Source: Spirosoma utsteinense
Lineage (GTDB): Bacteria; Bacteroidota; Bacteroidia; Cytophagales; Spirosomataceae
NCBI RefSeq assembly: GCF_014282275.1
Contig: NZ_VFIA01000019.1
Location: 1-64,000, forward strand
Length of the DNA: 64,000 bases
Direction of reading: 5' to 3'
Under the pieces are notes generated by a model, which saw nothing but the letters and a program-made list of their open reading frames with translations, was not told the origin of the DNA and ran no database searches. Position numbers and translations under genes: made by a program. Below, one piece after another: positions 28,771 through 36,411 of the stretch (its first letter is position 1; each line of letters begins with the position of its first letter).

Positions 28771-30207
28771 ATGCGTATCGTTTATACTCTACTGCTACTA
28801 ACCCTATTGGCGGCTTGCTCGTCGAATAAGAAAACCCAGCAGGCCCGCATCAATGCCGCTTATGATGCCCGTACCGAAGCTCAGCGCAACGCGCCCACAT
28901 CGGCACAAGGCCCGGCAACGACACCAGCCGCTGCTCCGGGGGCATCGACCCGGCGCGATGGCGCTCGCGGGGATGCGTCATCGACGCCTGTTCGGCCGGA
29001 TGGCCCCGCTGTCAGCACCGGCTCTGTGCCCTTGTCGAAGTCGGGCGGGGAGTGGGTCGTTACGTCGATAAAGGGTAAGTTTCTGGCAATCGATACCAGC
29101 ACGGTTCGGGTCTACATGGACCTGACCGCCAAAACCCCCACGGGCGAAGCCGTTGTTAAGCCCACCGATTTTATCCAGCATTTTCTGGTAGCCTACGTCA
29201 TGTATCCCGATTATAACAACCGGGAGCGGCTGGGTTATGGAAACGTTACGCTCACCGAGCAATCGGTTGGCCGGCAGGATGATCACCTGACGCTGACCTT
29301 CGATGTAAAACGGGGTAAAGACATTGCCAACACCATTCTGTTAACCGAAATCACCGAAATAAACACGGGTACGAAAGCGCGCAATGACCTGGCGCTGCGG
29401 TTCAAGTCGCCCAAATTGAGCGACCGCTTTACGTTGCTCGATGCGGGCGGCAAACAGCCTCAACTACGGAACTTCGCTAACGTAAACGATAAGGTCATCA
29501 TTGGCGATGTGGCGGGTACGCATAAAACGCTGCTGGGGTTCCGTTATAAACATGAGTTCGACGCGGCCTCATCGCCCATGAATACGTCGGCCCGTCCGGT
29601 ATCCAAATCGCTGACCATCGATTCGACACTGACCATTACAACCGGTGAGCCTTTTTCGCTGCCAAAAGAAGGTCTTTATTATTTTGTAGAAGACAGTACC
29701 GACGCCAGTGGTATTGGTTTGGTGGTAGCCGACAAGCGTTTTCCAAAAATGACGCGCCCCGAAAAGCTGATCAAGCCAGTGTTGTACATGAGCACCAGCA
29801 CCGAAATCAGTGAACTGAACCAGGCCCAGGACACAAAAAAGGCATTCGACCGGTACTGGCTGAGTTTGATGGCCGGAAATGAGGACGTGGCCCGAAAAAC
29901 GCTGAAGGCCTACTTTAATCGCGTGGAGGAAGCTAATCGGCTGTTTACCAGCTATAAAGAGGGTTGGAAGACCGACAAGGGCATGATCTATATTGTGCTG
30001 GGAGCGCCCGACCGGGTGCAGCGCAACCGGGAGCGGGAGGTATGGGTTTACAATCGCCGGGCCAGTGTGTCGGAGATAAACTTTACCTTTACCAAAAAAC
30101 CGAATCAATTTGTCGAGGATCATTACGAACTGGTGCGCTATATTGAATACCAGCCCATTTGGTACCCGATAGTCGAAGCATGGAGAACCGGCGCAATCCG
30201 CGAGTAA
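28771..30207 (+). CDS. GWxTD-domain lipoprotein
   Basis: 478 residues. A lipobox TLLAACSS places the lipidated cysteine at residue 16. A low-complexity Ala/Thr/Pro-rich stretch (about 20-85) precedes the folded part. The C-terminal domain has EGWKTDKGMIYIVLGAPDRV, the GWxTD motif that names this family of Bacteroidota and related proteins, and ends with YIEYQPIWYPIVEAWRTG. The family is of unknown function and is probably in the periplasm. Its last 28 bp overlap the start of rlmB, so translation may be coupled. Confidence 0.9.
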   Translation: MRIVYTLLLLTLLAACSSNKKTQQARINAAYDARTEAQRNAPTSAQGPATTPAAAPGASTRRDGARGDASSTPVRPDGPAVSTGSVPLSKSGGEWVVTSIKGKFLAIDTSTVRVYMDLTAKTPTGEAVVKPTDFIQHFLVAYVMYPDYNNRERLGYGNVTLTEQSVGRQDDHLTLTFDVKRGKDIANTILLTEITEINTGTKARNDLALRFKSPKLSDRFTLLDAGGKQPQLRNFANVNDKVIIGDVAGTHKTLLGFRYKHEFDAASSPMNTSARPVSKSLTIDSTLTITTGEPFSLPKEGLYYFVEDSTDASGIGLVVADKRFPKMTRPEKLIKPVLYMSTSTEISELNQAQDTKKAFDRYWLSLMAGNEDVARKTLKAYFNRVEEANRLFTSYKEGWKTDKGMIYIVLGAPDRVQRNREREVWVYNRRASVSEINFTFTKKPNQFVEDHYELVRYIEYQPIWYPIVEAWRTGAIRE

Positions 30208-31004
30208 ATCGCCCCAATCAAAATCGCAGTTATAACAGCAAACCACAGTTCAGCCCCGGGCCGGACGAGATGGTATTTGGTATCCAGTCGGTGATCGAGA
30301 CGTTGAAGTCCGATCAGCAGATCGATAAACTTTATATGGAAAAGGGGCTCAGCAACCCCGACATCCAGAATCTGGCTTTTCAGAACCGCGTAACTATCCA
30401 GCGTGTTCCCGTTGAACGGCTCGACCGGCTGACGCGTAAGAATCACCAGGGTGTGGTGTGCCTGATTGCGCAGGTTCAGTACGTGAAGCTGTCCAACGTT
30501 ATCGCCGACGTTTTTGAACGGGGCGAAGTGCCGTTCTTTCTGCTTCTCGATCGCATCACCGATGTCCGGAACTTTGGGGCTATTGCCCGAACCGCCGAAT
30601 GTACGGGTATTCAGTGTATCGTGATTCCTGGGCGGGGGGCGGCAGCCATTAACTCCGACGCCATGAAAACCTCATCGGGAGCGCTCAACCACATTTCCGT
30701 GTGCCGCGAACCGGACTTGACCGAAACCGTAAAGTATTTACAGGAATCGGGTGTTCAGGTTATCGCCTGTACCGAAAAATCGGCCCGCGACCTGTATGAG
30801 CGAACAACTGATCTGACCGGCCCGATGGCGATCATCATGGGCTCGGAAGAAGACGGTATCTCACCGGAACTGCTTCGGATGGTCGATAATCACGTGAAGA
30901 TTCCTTTGCTGGGCGCCGTAGGATCGCTCAATGTATCGGTTGCTACGGGCGTGGTGTTGTACGAAGCGGTACGGCAGCGCAGTCAGGCGGCACCGGCTCA
31001 GTAG
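30180..31004 (+). CDS. rlmB: 23S rRNA guanosine 2'-O-methyltransferase of the RlmB/SpoU type
   Basis: 274 residues from the ATG at 30180. The SpoU fold has its three motifs: RNFGAIARTAE, IIMGSEEDGIS and IPLLGAVGSLNVSVATGVVL, the trefoil-knot SAM site. The N-terminal domain (VFGIQSVIETLK) is the substrate-binding part of the TrmH/RlmB group. RlmB methylates the ribose of a guanosine in domain V of 23S rRNA. A basic stretch at residues 4-18 precedes the domain. It overlaps the GWxTD gene by 28 bp. Confidence 0.92.
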   Translation: MENRRNPRVNRPNQNRSYNSKPQFSPGPDEMVFGIQSVIETLKSDQQIDKLYMEKGLSNPDIQNLAFQNRVTIQRVPVERLDRLTRKNHQGVVCLIAQVQYVKLSNVIADVFERGEVPFFLLLDRITDVRNFGAIARTAECTGIQCIVIPGRGAAAINSDAMKTSSGALNHISVCREPDLTETVKYLQESGVQVIACTEKSARDLYERTTDLTGPMAIIMGSEEDGISPELLRMVDNHVKIPLLGAVGSLNVSVATGVVLYEAVRQRSQAAPAQ

Positions 31005-31023
31005 CCATTCCGGGAAACCTTAC

Positions 31024-31066
31024 TAAACCCCCACCCGCAGGCAGTTGATGCACGGGTGGGGGTTTA
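31024..31066 (+). terminator. Strong rho-independent terminator after rlmB
   Basis: Perfect 14-bp stem TAAACCCCCACCCG / CGGGTGGGGGTTTA with a 15-nt loop, 20 bp past the stop and followed by TTTG. Confidence 0.85.
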
Positions 31067-31129
31067 TTTGTGTAGGGTAAGCACCGGACAAATAGCAGGC
31101 TGGTCAGTATGTAGTGGTATGCCACCCCT

Positions 31130-31151
31130 GGTGTATCTTTGGGTATACACC
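31130..31151 (+). promoter_or_regulatory. -7 element inside a short inverted repeat, upstream of the EamA gene
   Basis: TATCTTTG (31134-31141) matches TAnnTTTG exactly and lies inside the inverted repeat GGTGTAT / ATACACC (31130-31136 with 31145-31151). A repressor bound there would cover the promoter. No clear -33 motif is seen. The gene starts 15 bp downstream. Confidence 0.45.
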
Positions 31152-31166
31152 TGATTGATTCAACCG

Positions 31167-32081
31167 ATGAATTCAGCACCAGCCAATACCCGTATTCTCA
31201 TCATTCTGGCCTTTGCCGCTATCTACCTTATCTGGGGATCGACTTTTCTGGCTATTGCCTGGGCTGTTGAAACGATACCACCATTTCTGATGATGGGGCT
31301 TCGGTTCTCGGTGGCGGGTCTGGTCATTTTCCTGTATGGTCTCCAGCGTAGCGGCAGGTCGATGCCCTCGGGCCAGCAGTGGTTCTGGGGCGCTGTTGCC
31401 GGTATACTGATGATCCTGATCGATTACGGATCACTCAGCTGGGCCGAGCAGTATGTGCCATCGGGCGTTGCGTCGGTGGTGCTGGCCACGACGCCCATCT
31501 GGCTGGTGCTGTTCGATGGTCAGCAGCGATCGCAGTTATTGACCAGCAAAACACTGGCGATCGGGATTATTGCCGGGCTGGCCGGGGTATGGCTTATTTT
31601 CTGGAGCAGTCGTCAGGCGGTTCCATTGACGGGCATTGCTGAATCGAGGTACATACAGGGCATGGTCGCTTTACTTATCGCTTCCCTGAGCTGGGCGGTA
31701 GGGACACTGCTGTACCGGGATCGTAATACGGACGTGAATGTGCCCACGCGCATGGGGATGCAGATGCTGGTGGGTGGGAGCTTGTTACTGGTCACCAGCG
31801 GATTGGCAGGGGAGTGGCGTACGTTTTCGGTCGGGCAGGTATCGAGTACTTCCTGGCTTTCGCTGCTATACCTGATCACGCTGGGTACGCTGGTCGCTCA
31901 TACGGCCTATTTGTGGCTGCTACAGGTACAGCCTCCGGCGCTGGTTGGCACCTATGCCTACGTCAATCCGGTCATTGCGTTGATGCTGGGCTGGTGGCTG
32001 GATGGCGAGCCACTCACGCTCGTTATTGGACTGGCTACACTTATCATTCTGGGAGCCGTTATCCTCATTAAACGTGCCTGA
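31167..32081 (+). CDS. EamA (DMT) family exporter
   Basis: 304 residues with ten membrane helices in two similar halves, as in EamA/RhaT-like transporters. LIWGSTFLAIAWAVETIPPF near 18 and WAEQYVPSGVASVVLATTPI near 92 are typical of the YedA-like subgroup that exports amino acids or small metabolites. The ATG at 31167 is preferred over the upstream TTG. A monocistronic unit between the rlmB terminator and a remnant on the opposite strand. Confidence 0.9.
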   Translation: MNSAPANTRILIILAFAAIYLIWGSTFLAIAWAVETIPPFLMMGLRFSVAGLVIFLYGLQRSGRSMPSGQQWFWGAVAGILMILIDYGSLSWAEQYVPSGVASVVLATTPIWLVLFDGQQRSQLLTSKTLAIGIIAGLAGVWLIFWSSRQAVPLTGIAESRYIQGMVALLIASLSWAVGTLLYRDRNTDVNVPTRMGMQMLVGGSLLLVTSGLAGEWRTFSVGQVSSTSWLSLLYLITLGTLVAHTAYLWLLQVQPPALVGTYAYVNPVIALMLGWWLDGEPLTLVIGLATLIILGAVILIKRA

Positions 32082-32147
32082 GCTGTTTCATGAAGGTGAG
32101 TGTTACCCATGTTCCGCAACTGATTCATCACGCTCAACGTGTGCGTA

Positions 32148-32387
32148 TCAGGGAAGCTTCTCCCATAAAAAGGTGATGAGTTGGTCGAAGCGGGTATTGA
32201 CACCTGGTGCGAGATTAGTTAATCCTTTTGCAGTAATCGACACCGTACGCTCAACACCATATAGGTTCGATACCTCGTCAATGGCCTGACCATTACCGTC
32301 AATAAGCCACCAGGCTGCTTCTACTACAACTTGCTGACCGCTACGAGGCCAAAAAATCTCATAGGCGTGTTCAATTTGGTTATACCG
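32148..32387 (-). pseudogene. Coding-like remnant without a start codon
   Basis: On the minus strand the frame 32387-32148 stays open for 79 codons and reads like protein (IEHAYEIFWPRSGQQ, then VVVEAAWWLIDGNGQ, VERTVSITAKGLTN, ending FLWEKLP). It has no ATG, GTG or TTG start. Just upstream, another frame gives HQETGLTV before a stop, which joins well with YNQIEHAYEIFWP and suggests a single-base frameshift. I do not recognise the family. The 529-bp gap around it (32082-32610) holds no other gene and is AT-rich toward the catalase start. Confidence 0.5.
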
Positions 32388-32596
32388 TCAGCCCGGTTTC
32401 CTGGTGTTACTATAATCAAAGAAAGAAATTGGTTGACTTAGGGACAAATTCGCGGAGGGTCATCAGACGTGGCTATACACCGGTCTAGTTGCGGTGCAGT
32501 TAAAATATACCCCTATAAAACTACCCACGTCAACCGTTAAAATGCCCGTTTTTCAAACCATTGTGCGCCCTTGCCGGTTAAATTCATCAAGATGTT

Positions 32597-32608
32597 ATTC
32601 TATAGAAT
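32597..32608. promoter_or_regulatory. 12-bp palindrome just before the catalase start
   Basis: ATTCTATAGAAT is a perfect palindrome ending 2 bp before the catalase ATG. It may be an operator or a hairpin over the ribosome site. It does not match a Fur or PerR box closely. Confidence 0.25.
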
Positions 32609-32610
32609 TT

Positions 32611-34266
32611 ATGGAAAATAACCCAACTGATACTGGCCAGAATGGCCATACGCCAACAGCCGAAACGACAAACGGCTCGCCAGAGAAAGCAGCCTTTGGC
32701 GCAACTGGTCTGCAATCGAACGACCAACCCATTGATCAAACCTTAACGACTCGCCAGGGTCATCCGCTTACCCACAACCAGAATGTTCGTACGGTAGGTA
32801 GCCGGGGGCCAACCACACTGGAAAATTATCCGTTCCTCGAAAAGATCAGCCATTTCGACCGGGAACGGATTCCGGAGCGGGTTGTTCACGCGCGCGGGGC
32901 TGGTGCTCATGGCGTTTTTGAAGCGTACGGTACCGTGGGCGATGAGCCTGTTTCGACGTATACCCGCGCTAAATTGTTCCAGCAGAAGGGTAAAGAAACG
33001 CCCGTTTTCGTCCGGTTCTCGTCGGTAATTCACGGCGGGCACTCACCCGAGACCCTACGTGATCCGCGTGGTTTTGCCGTTAAGTTTTATACCGAAGACG
33101 GTAACTGGGATTTGGTTGGTAATAACCTGAAGGTGTTCTTTATTCGGGACGCGATGAAATTTCCTGATCTGGTCCATGCTTTTAAACCCGATCCGATAAC
33201 GAACCGGCAGGATGGTGAGCGTATTTTTGATTTTATCAGCAATACGCCCGATGCTATGCACATGATCACGTTTCTGTTCTCACCCTGGGGTATTCCGGCG
33301 AACTATCGGATGATGCAGGGTTCAGGCGTGAACACCTACAAATGGATAAACGAGGCTGGTGAAGGCGTACTTGTTAAATATCACTGGGAGCCTAAACAGG
33401 GAATCAAGAACCTGACGCAGGGTGAAGCAGAACAGATCCAGGCCAAGAACTTCAACCATGCTACCCAGGACCTGTACGACGCCATTGAAGCAGGTAACTT
33501 CCCACAATGGGAGTTGCTGGTACAGATCATGAGCGACGACGACCACCCTGAACTCGATTTCGATCCGCTTGACGACACGAAGTTGTGGCCACCCGATAAA
33601 TTCCCCTGGTTACCGGTAGGCGTGATGACGCTTAACAAAAACCCCGAAAACTATTTCCACGAGGTTGAGCAGGTCGCCTTTGGCACCGGTGTTCTCGTAG
33701 ACGGGCTGGACTTCTCGGACGACAAAATGTTGCAGGGCCGTACGTTTTCCTATTCGGATACGCAGCGGTATCGGGTAGGAACAAACTACCTGCAATTGCC
33801 GATCAACGCGCCCAAAAAACACGTTGCCACTAACCAGCGCGACGGGCAAATGGCGTACCTGGTCGACACGGCACCGGGTCAGAACCGCCATGTAAACTAT
33901 GAGCCATCGTCGATGAACGGGCTTAAAGAAGCACCTAAGAAAGGTGCAGAACATACCCCTTACGTGGGCGGTAATCTGGTACGCCAGCCTATCGACCGCT
34001 TGAATAATTTTGGTCAGGCGGGCGAACGATACCGGACGTTCGAAGACTGGGAACGCGATGACCTGATCAGCAATCTGGTGTCTACGCTGGCACCAGCCAA
34101 GAAGCATATTCAGGATAAAATGGTCGAGCTGTTCACGCAGTGTGACGAAGAGTACGGTCGGCGTGTGCGCGAAGGTCTACAGCAGGTCGCAACCAGTGAT
34201 GCGCAAAAGAAAGAGCAAGCTGTTCAACAGGCCGAAGAGCTGTCACACGAAGGACAGCCTTATTAA
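32611..34266 (+). CDS. Catalase (heme, monofunctional)
   Basis: 551 residues from the ATG at 32611. It splits hydrogen peroxide to water and oxygen. The active-site His93 lies in [12 protein letters not shown], the distal Asn in [14 protein letters not shown], and the heme-ligand Tyr in [28 protein letters not shown] is a further family signature. The N-terminal 65 residues are polar and low in complexity. The C-terminus is close to that of small-subunit catalases, without the extra flavodoxin-like domain of large ones. No signal peptide. An ankyrin-repeat gene follows, as in other bacteria with catalase-AnkB pairs. Confidence 0.96.
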   Translation: MENNPTDTGQNGHTPTAETTNGSPEKAAFGATGLQSNDQPIDQTLTTRQGHPLTHNQNVRTVGSRGPTTLENYPFLEKISHFDRERIPERVVHARGAGAHGVFEAYGTVGDEPVSTYTRAKLFQQKGKETPVFVRFSSVIHGGHSPETLRDPRGFAVKFYTEDGNWDLVGNNLKVFFIRDAMKFPDLVHAFKPDPITNRQDGERIFDFISNTPDAMHMITFLFSPWGIPANYRMMQGSGVNTYKWINEAGEGVLVKYHWEPKQGIKNLTQGEAEQIQAKNFNHATQDLYDAIEAGNFPQWELLVQIMSDDDHPELDFDPLDDTKLWPPDKFPWLPVGVMTLNKNPENYFHEVEQVAFGTGVLVDGLDFSDDKMLQGRTFSYSDTQRYRVGTNYLQLPINAPKKHVATNQRDGQMAYLVDTAPGQNRHVNYEPSSMNGLKEAPKKGAEHTPYVGGNLVRQPIDRLNNFGQAGERYRTFEDWERDDLISNLVSTLAPAKKHIQDKMVELFTQCDEEYGRRVREGLQQVATSDAQKKEQAVQQAEELSHEGQPY

Positions 34267-34287
34267 CTAGGAAGTAGCTTACCCATA

Positions 34288-34330
34288 AAAATGTCCTGCA
34301 ACGGCACGATCAGCCGTTGCAGGACATTTT
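34288..34330 (+). terminator. Strong hairpin terminator after the catalase gene
   Basis: Perfect 18-bp stem (34288-34305 with 34313-34330) and a 7-nt loop, its right arm ending in TTTT. It separates the catalase from the ankyrin gene, so the latter probably has its own promoter or depends on read-through. Confidence 0.88.
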
Positions 34331-34392
34331 GTCGTTATAATCCTCTTAATTAGCTCTCGATTTCTTACCACTAAAACGAACACCTACATTCT

Positions 34393-34881
34393 ATGTCTTT
34401 TTACTCAACCCGACCCGAAGATTTACTCTTCGATGCGGCCCGCAAGGGGGATGTCGATTATGTAAAGGAACTCATCCTGGCTAAGGTTGATGTCAATATC
34501 ACGGATGGCAAAGGTTTCACGCCGTTGATTATTGCTGCCTATGACGGCCATCTCGAAACGGCAAAAGCCCTGCTGAGCGCCAAGGCCGATGTGAATGTCC
34601 AGGACGTCAGTGGCAATACGGCACTGATGGGCGTTAGTTTTAAGGGCTACGTCGACGTAGCCCGTATGCTGATCGAGTACGGCGCTGACCTTGATATTCA
34701 GAATGGTAATGGGGGGACGGCGTTGATGTTTGCCACCTTATTCGGACGGAACCAGATGGTGAAACTGTTGCTCGAATACGGTGCTAATGCAGGTATACGG
34801 GATGTTCGGGGTTTAACGGCCCTTGATCTGGCCGTTCAGCAGGGTAACGAAGAAGCCATGCCGCTTCTACAAAATCGTTGA
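34393..34881 (+). CDS. Ankyrin-repeat protein next to catalase (AnkB-like)
   Basis: 162 residues with about four ankyrin repeats: GFTPLIIAAYDGHLETAKAL, GNTALMGVSFKGYVDVARML, GGTALMFATLFGRNQMVKLL and GLTALDLAVQQGNEEAMPLL. There is no signal peptide, unlike Pseudomonas aeruginosa AnkB, which lies in the periplasm and is needed for full KatB catalase activity. The neighbouring catalase makes a helper role in peroxide defence likely but unproven. A bidirectional terminator follows. Confidence 0.9.
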   Translation: MSFYSTRPEDLLFDAARKGDVDYVKELILAKVDVNITDGKGFTPLIIAAYDGHLETAKALLSAKADVNVQDVSGNTALMGVSFKGYVDVARMLIEYGADLDIQNGNGGTALMFATLFGRNQMVKLLLEYGANAGIRDVRGLTALDLAVQQGNEEAMPLLQNR

Positions 34882-34900
34882 TTAGGTTCGGCTCTAACGA

Positions 34901-34945
34901 AAAAGCCATGAACAGTCGCCAGTCCGGCTTATGTTCATGGCTTTT
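34901..34945. terminator. Bidirectional terminator between convergent genes
   Basis: Perfect 14-bp stem AAAAGCCATGAACA / TGTTCATGGCTTTT, with T runs on both strands, between the ankyrin gene (plus) and the cytochrome c gene (minus). Confidence 0.85.
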
Positions 34946-34976
34946 CTCGTAGCGGTCAAGCCGTTGAAAAGTTGTA

Positions 34977-35393
34977 TTACGCAGACTTCTTGGTCGACGA
35001 CTTGGTGCTTTTGCTGGTGCTGCTTTTCTTGCTGCTGCTAGCCTTCTTAGCCGGGCTACCATCGAGCGAGTTGATCCATACAGCCAGTTTCATCGCATCT
35101 TCCTTTGGAACCTGCTTCATAGGTGCCATTGGAGGATAACCAGGCCAGTGGCTTGGAACCGGATTATAGATCAGGTTCACGATCTCCTCGTTCGAGTATT
35201 TCTTCTTAGCCACGTCGGCATAAGCCGGTCCAACTAAACGCTGATTGGGGCGGTGGCAGGCAATACAGGTATATTTGCTCATCAACGCGTTCATATCTGC
35301 TGGAATGTCAGAAGCAGGTGCCTGTGCATTTACGTTGAACGAGGCCACAGTCAGTGCAACCGTAGCAAGGAGGAATCCAAACGATTTTTTCAT
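34977..35393 (-). CDS. Small periplasmic cytochrome c with a Lys/Ser-rich tail
   Basis: 138 residues with a signal peptide (about 1-24). One heme-binding CIACH motif (Cys43, Cys46, His47) is followed by GPAYADVAKKK and a likely Met ligand in GYPPMAPMKQVP. The spacing is that of cytochrome c551/c552-like proteins. The final 25 residues are almost only Lys, Ser, Thr and Ala, a tail that may bind an acidic surface. It probably carries electrons in the periplasm; the partner is not visible here. Confidence 0.9.
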   Translation of the reverse strand: MKKSFGFLLATVALTVASFNVNAQAPASDIPADMNALMSKYTCIACHRPNQRLVGPAYADVAKKKYSNEEIVNLIYNPVPSHWPGYPPMAPMKQVPKEDAMKLAVWINSLDGSPAKKASSSKKSSTSKSTKSSTKKSA

Positions 35394-35564
35394 GTGAATC
35401 GGGTAAGCGATTGATTGGTAAAAAAACTAAATAGGTCTTGGGCAAACATACAAAAGTAGGCCGTTCCAAACTATAAGACAATTCGGCGTTTGCTTTTCCT
35501 ATTAAAACAACTGTTTGACAATAGTTTCTTTAAATCGTTTAAAAAATATCTGAAATCATTTTAT

Positions 35565-36308
35565 ATGGTACCACCCATTGACCGCTTTTCGGGTCATGCA
35601 GGCCTCTACGCGCAGTTTCGCATCGATTACCCGAAAGAACTTTATGACTTTATTTTGCAGAAGGTACCGGACCGTACGGTTGCCTGGGACTGTGCTACGG
35701 GTAACGGGCAGGTGGCCGGTGCTTTGGCTGACTGGTTTGAACAGGTGGACGCTACGGATATCAGCGAGACCCAGTTATTGCTGGCCGTTAAGAAACCGAA
35801 TATCAATTATCAGCTCAGTCCTGCCGAGCAAACGCCCTTCGCCAATCATACCTTCGATCTGATCACGGTGGCGCAAGCCCTGCACTGGTTCGACGTGAAC
35901 GCGTTTCACCAGGAAGTACGGCGAGTGGCCAAACCCAACGCCGTGATTGCCGAGTGGGGTTATGGGCTGGCGCAGATTAGCGACGATATCGATTCCATAC
36001 TCATCGACTTTTACCGCAACCGCGTTGGACCCTACTGGGACCCCCAGCGCAAGCACATCGATGCCGCCTATGCTACATTACCATTTCCCTTCGCCAATGT
36101 GGAGCAACCTACCTTCGACGTTCGGCGCATGTGGACGCTGGACCGGTTTCTGAACTATCTCCGTACCTGGTCGGCGGTACGGCAGTATATCCATGAAAAT
36201 GAGGAAGATCCGGTTGGTGCCCTGGGAGAGGAGCTGATAAAAAGCTGGGGCGACGGCGAACGTGAAATTGCATTCCCCGTCTTTACCCGTATAGGTATAG
36301 TATGTTAA
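35565..36308 (+). CDS. Class I SAM-dependent methyltransferase (UbiE-like)
   Basis: 247 residues from the ATG at 35565, chosen because the in-frame sequence before it is AT-rich and unlike the family. The family opening DRFSGHAGLYAQFRIDYP is followed by the SAM loop AWDCATGNGQVAGAL near 41, then DATDISETQLLLA and FDLITVAQALHWFD. This is the pattern of trans-aconitate/UbiE-like methyltransferases with a HWFD motif. The substrate is unknown. It stands alone upstream of the SusC gene. Confidence 0.87.
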   Translation: MVPPIDRFSGHAGLYAQFRIDYPKELYDFILQKVPDRTVAWDCATGNGQVAGALADWFEQVDATDISETQLLLAVKKPNINYQLSPAEQTPFANHTFDLITVAQALHWFDVNAFHQEVRRVAKPNAVIAEWGYGLAQISDDIDSILIDFYRNRVGPYWDPQRKHIDAAYATLPFPFANVEQPTFDVRRMWTLDRFLNYLRTWSAVRQYIHENEEDPVGALGEELIKSWGDGEREIAFPVFTRIGIVC

Positions 36309-36375
36309 TTTGTTCATAATCAAAGCGTTGATTTGAATCCTGCCACGAACAAATAGCATACAGCCAGGTTGATTG

Positions 36376-36383
36376 TATATTTG
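36376..36383 (+). promoter_or_regulatory. Bacteroidota -7 element (TATATTTG) upstream of susC
   Basis: Exact match to TAnnTTTG lying 28 bp before the SusC ATG. The -33 box is not clear. It would drive the susC-susD unit. Confidence 0.45.
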
Positions 36384-36411
36384 TTCCACAGATTATAAAA
36401 CTCAACGCTTC

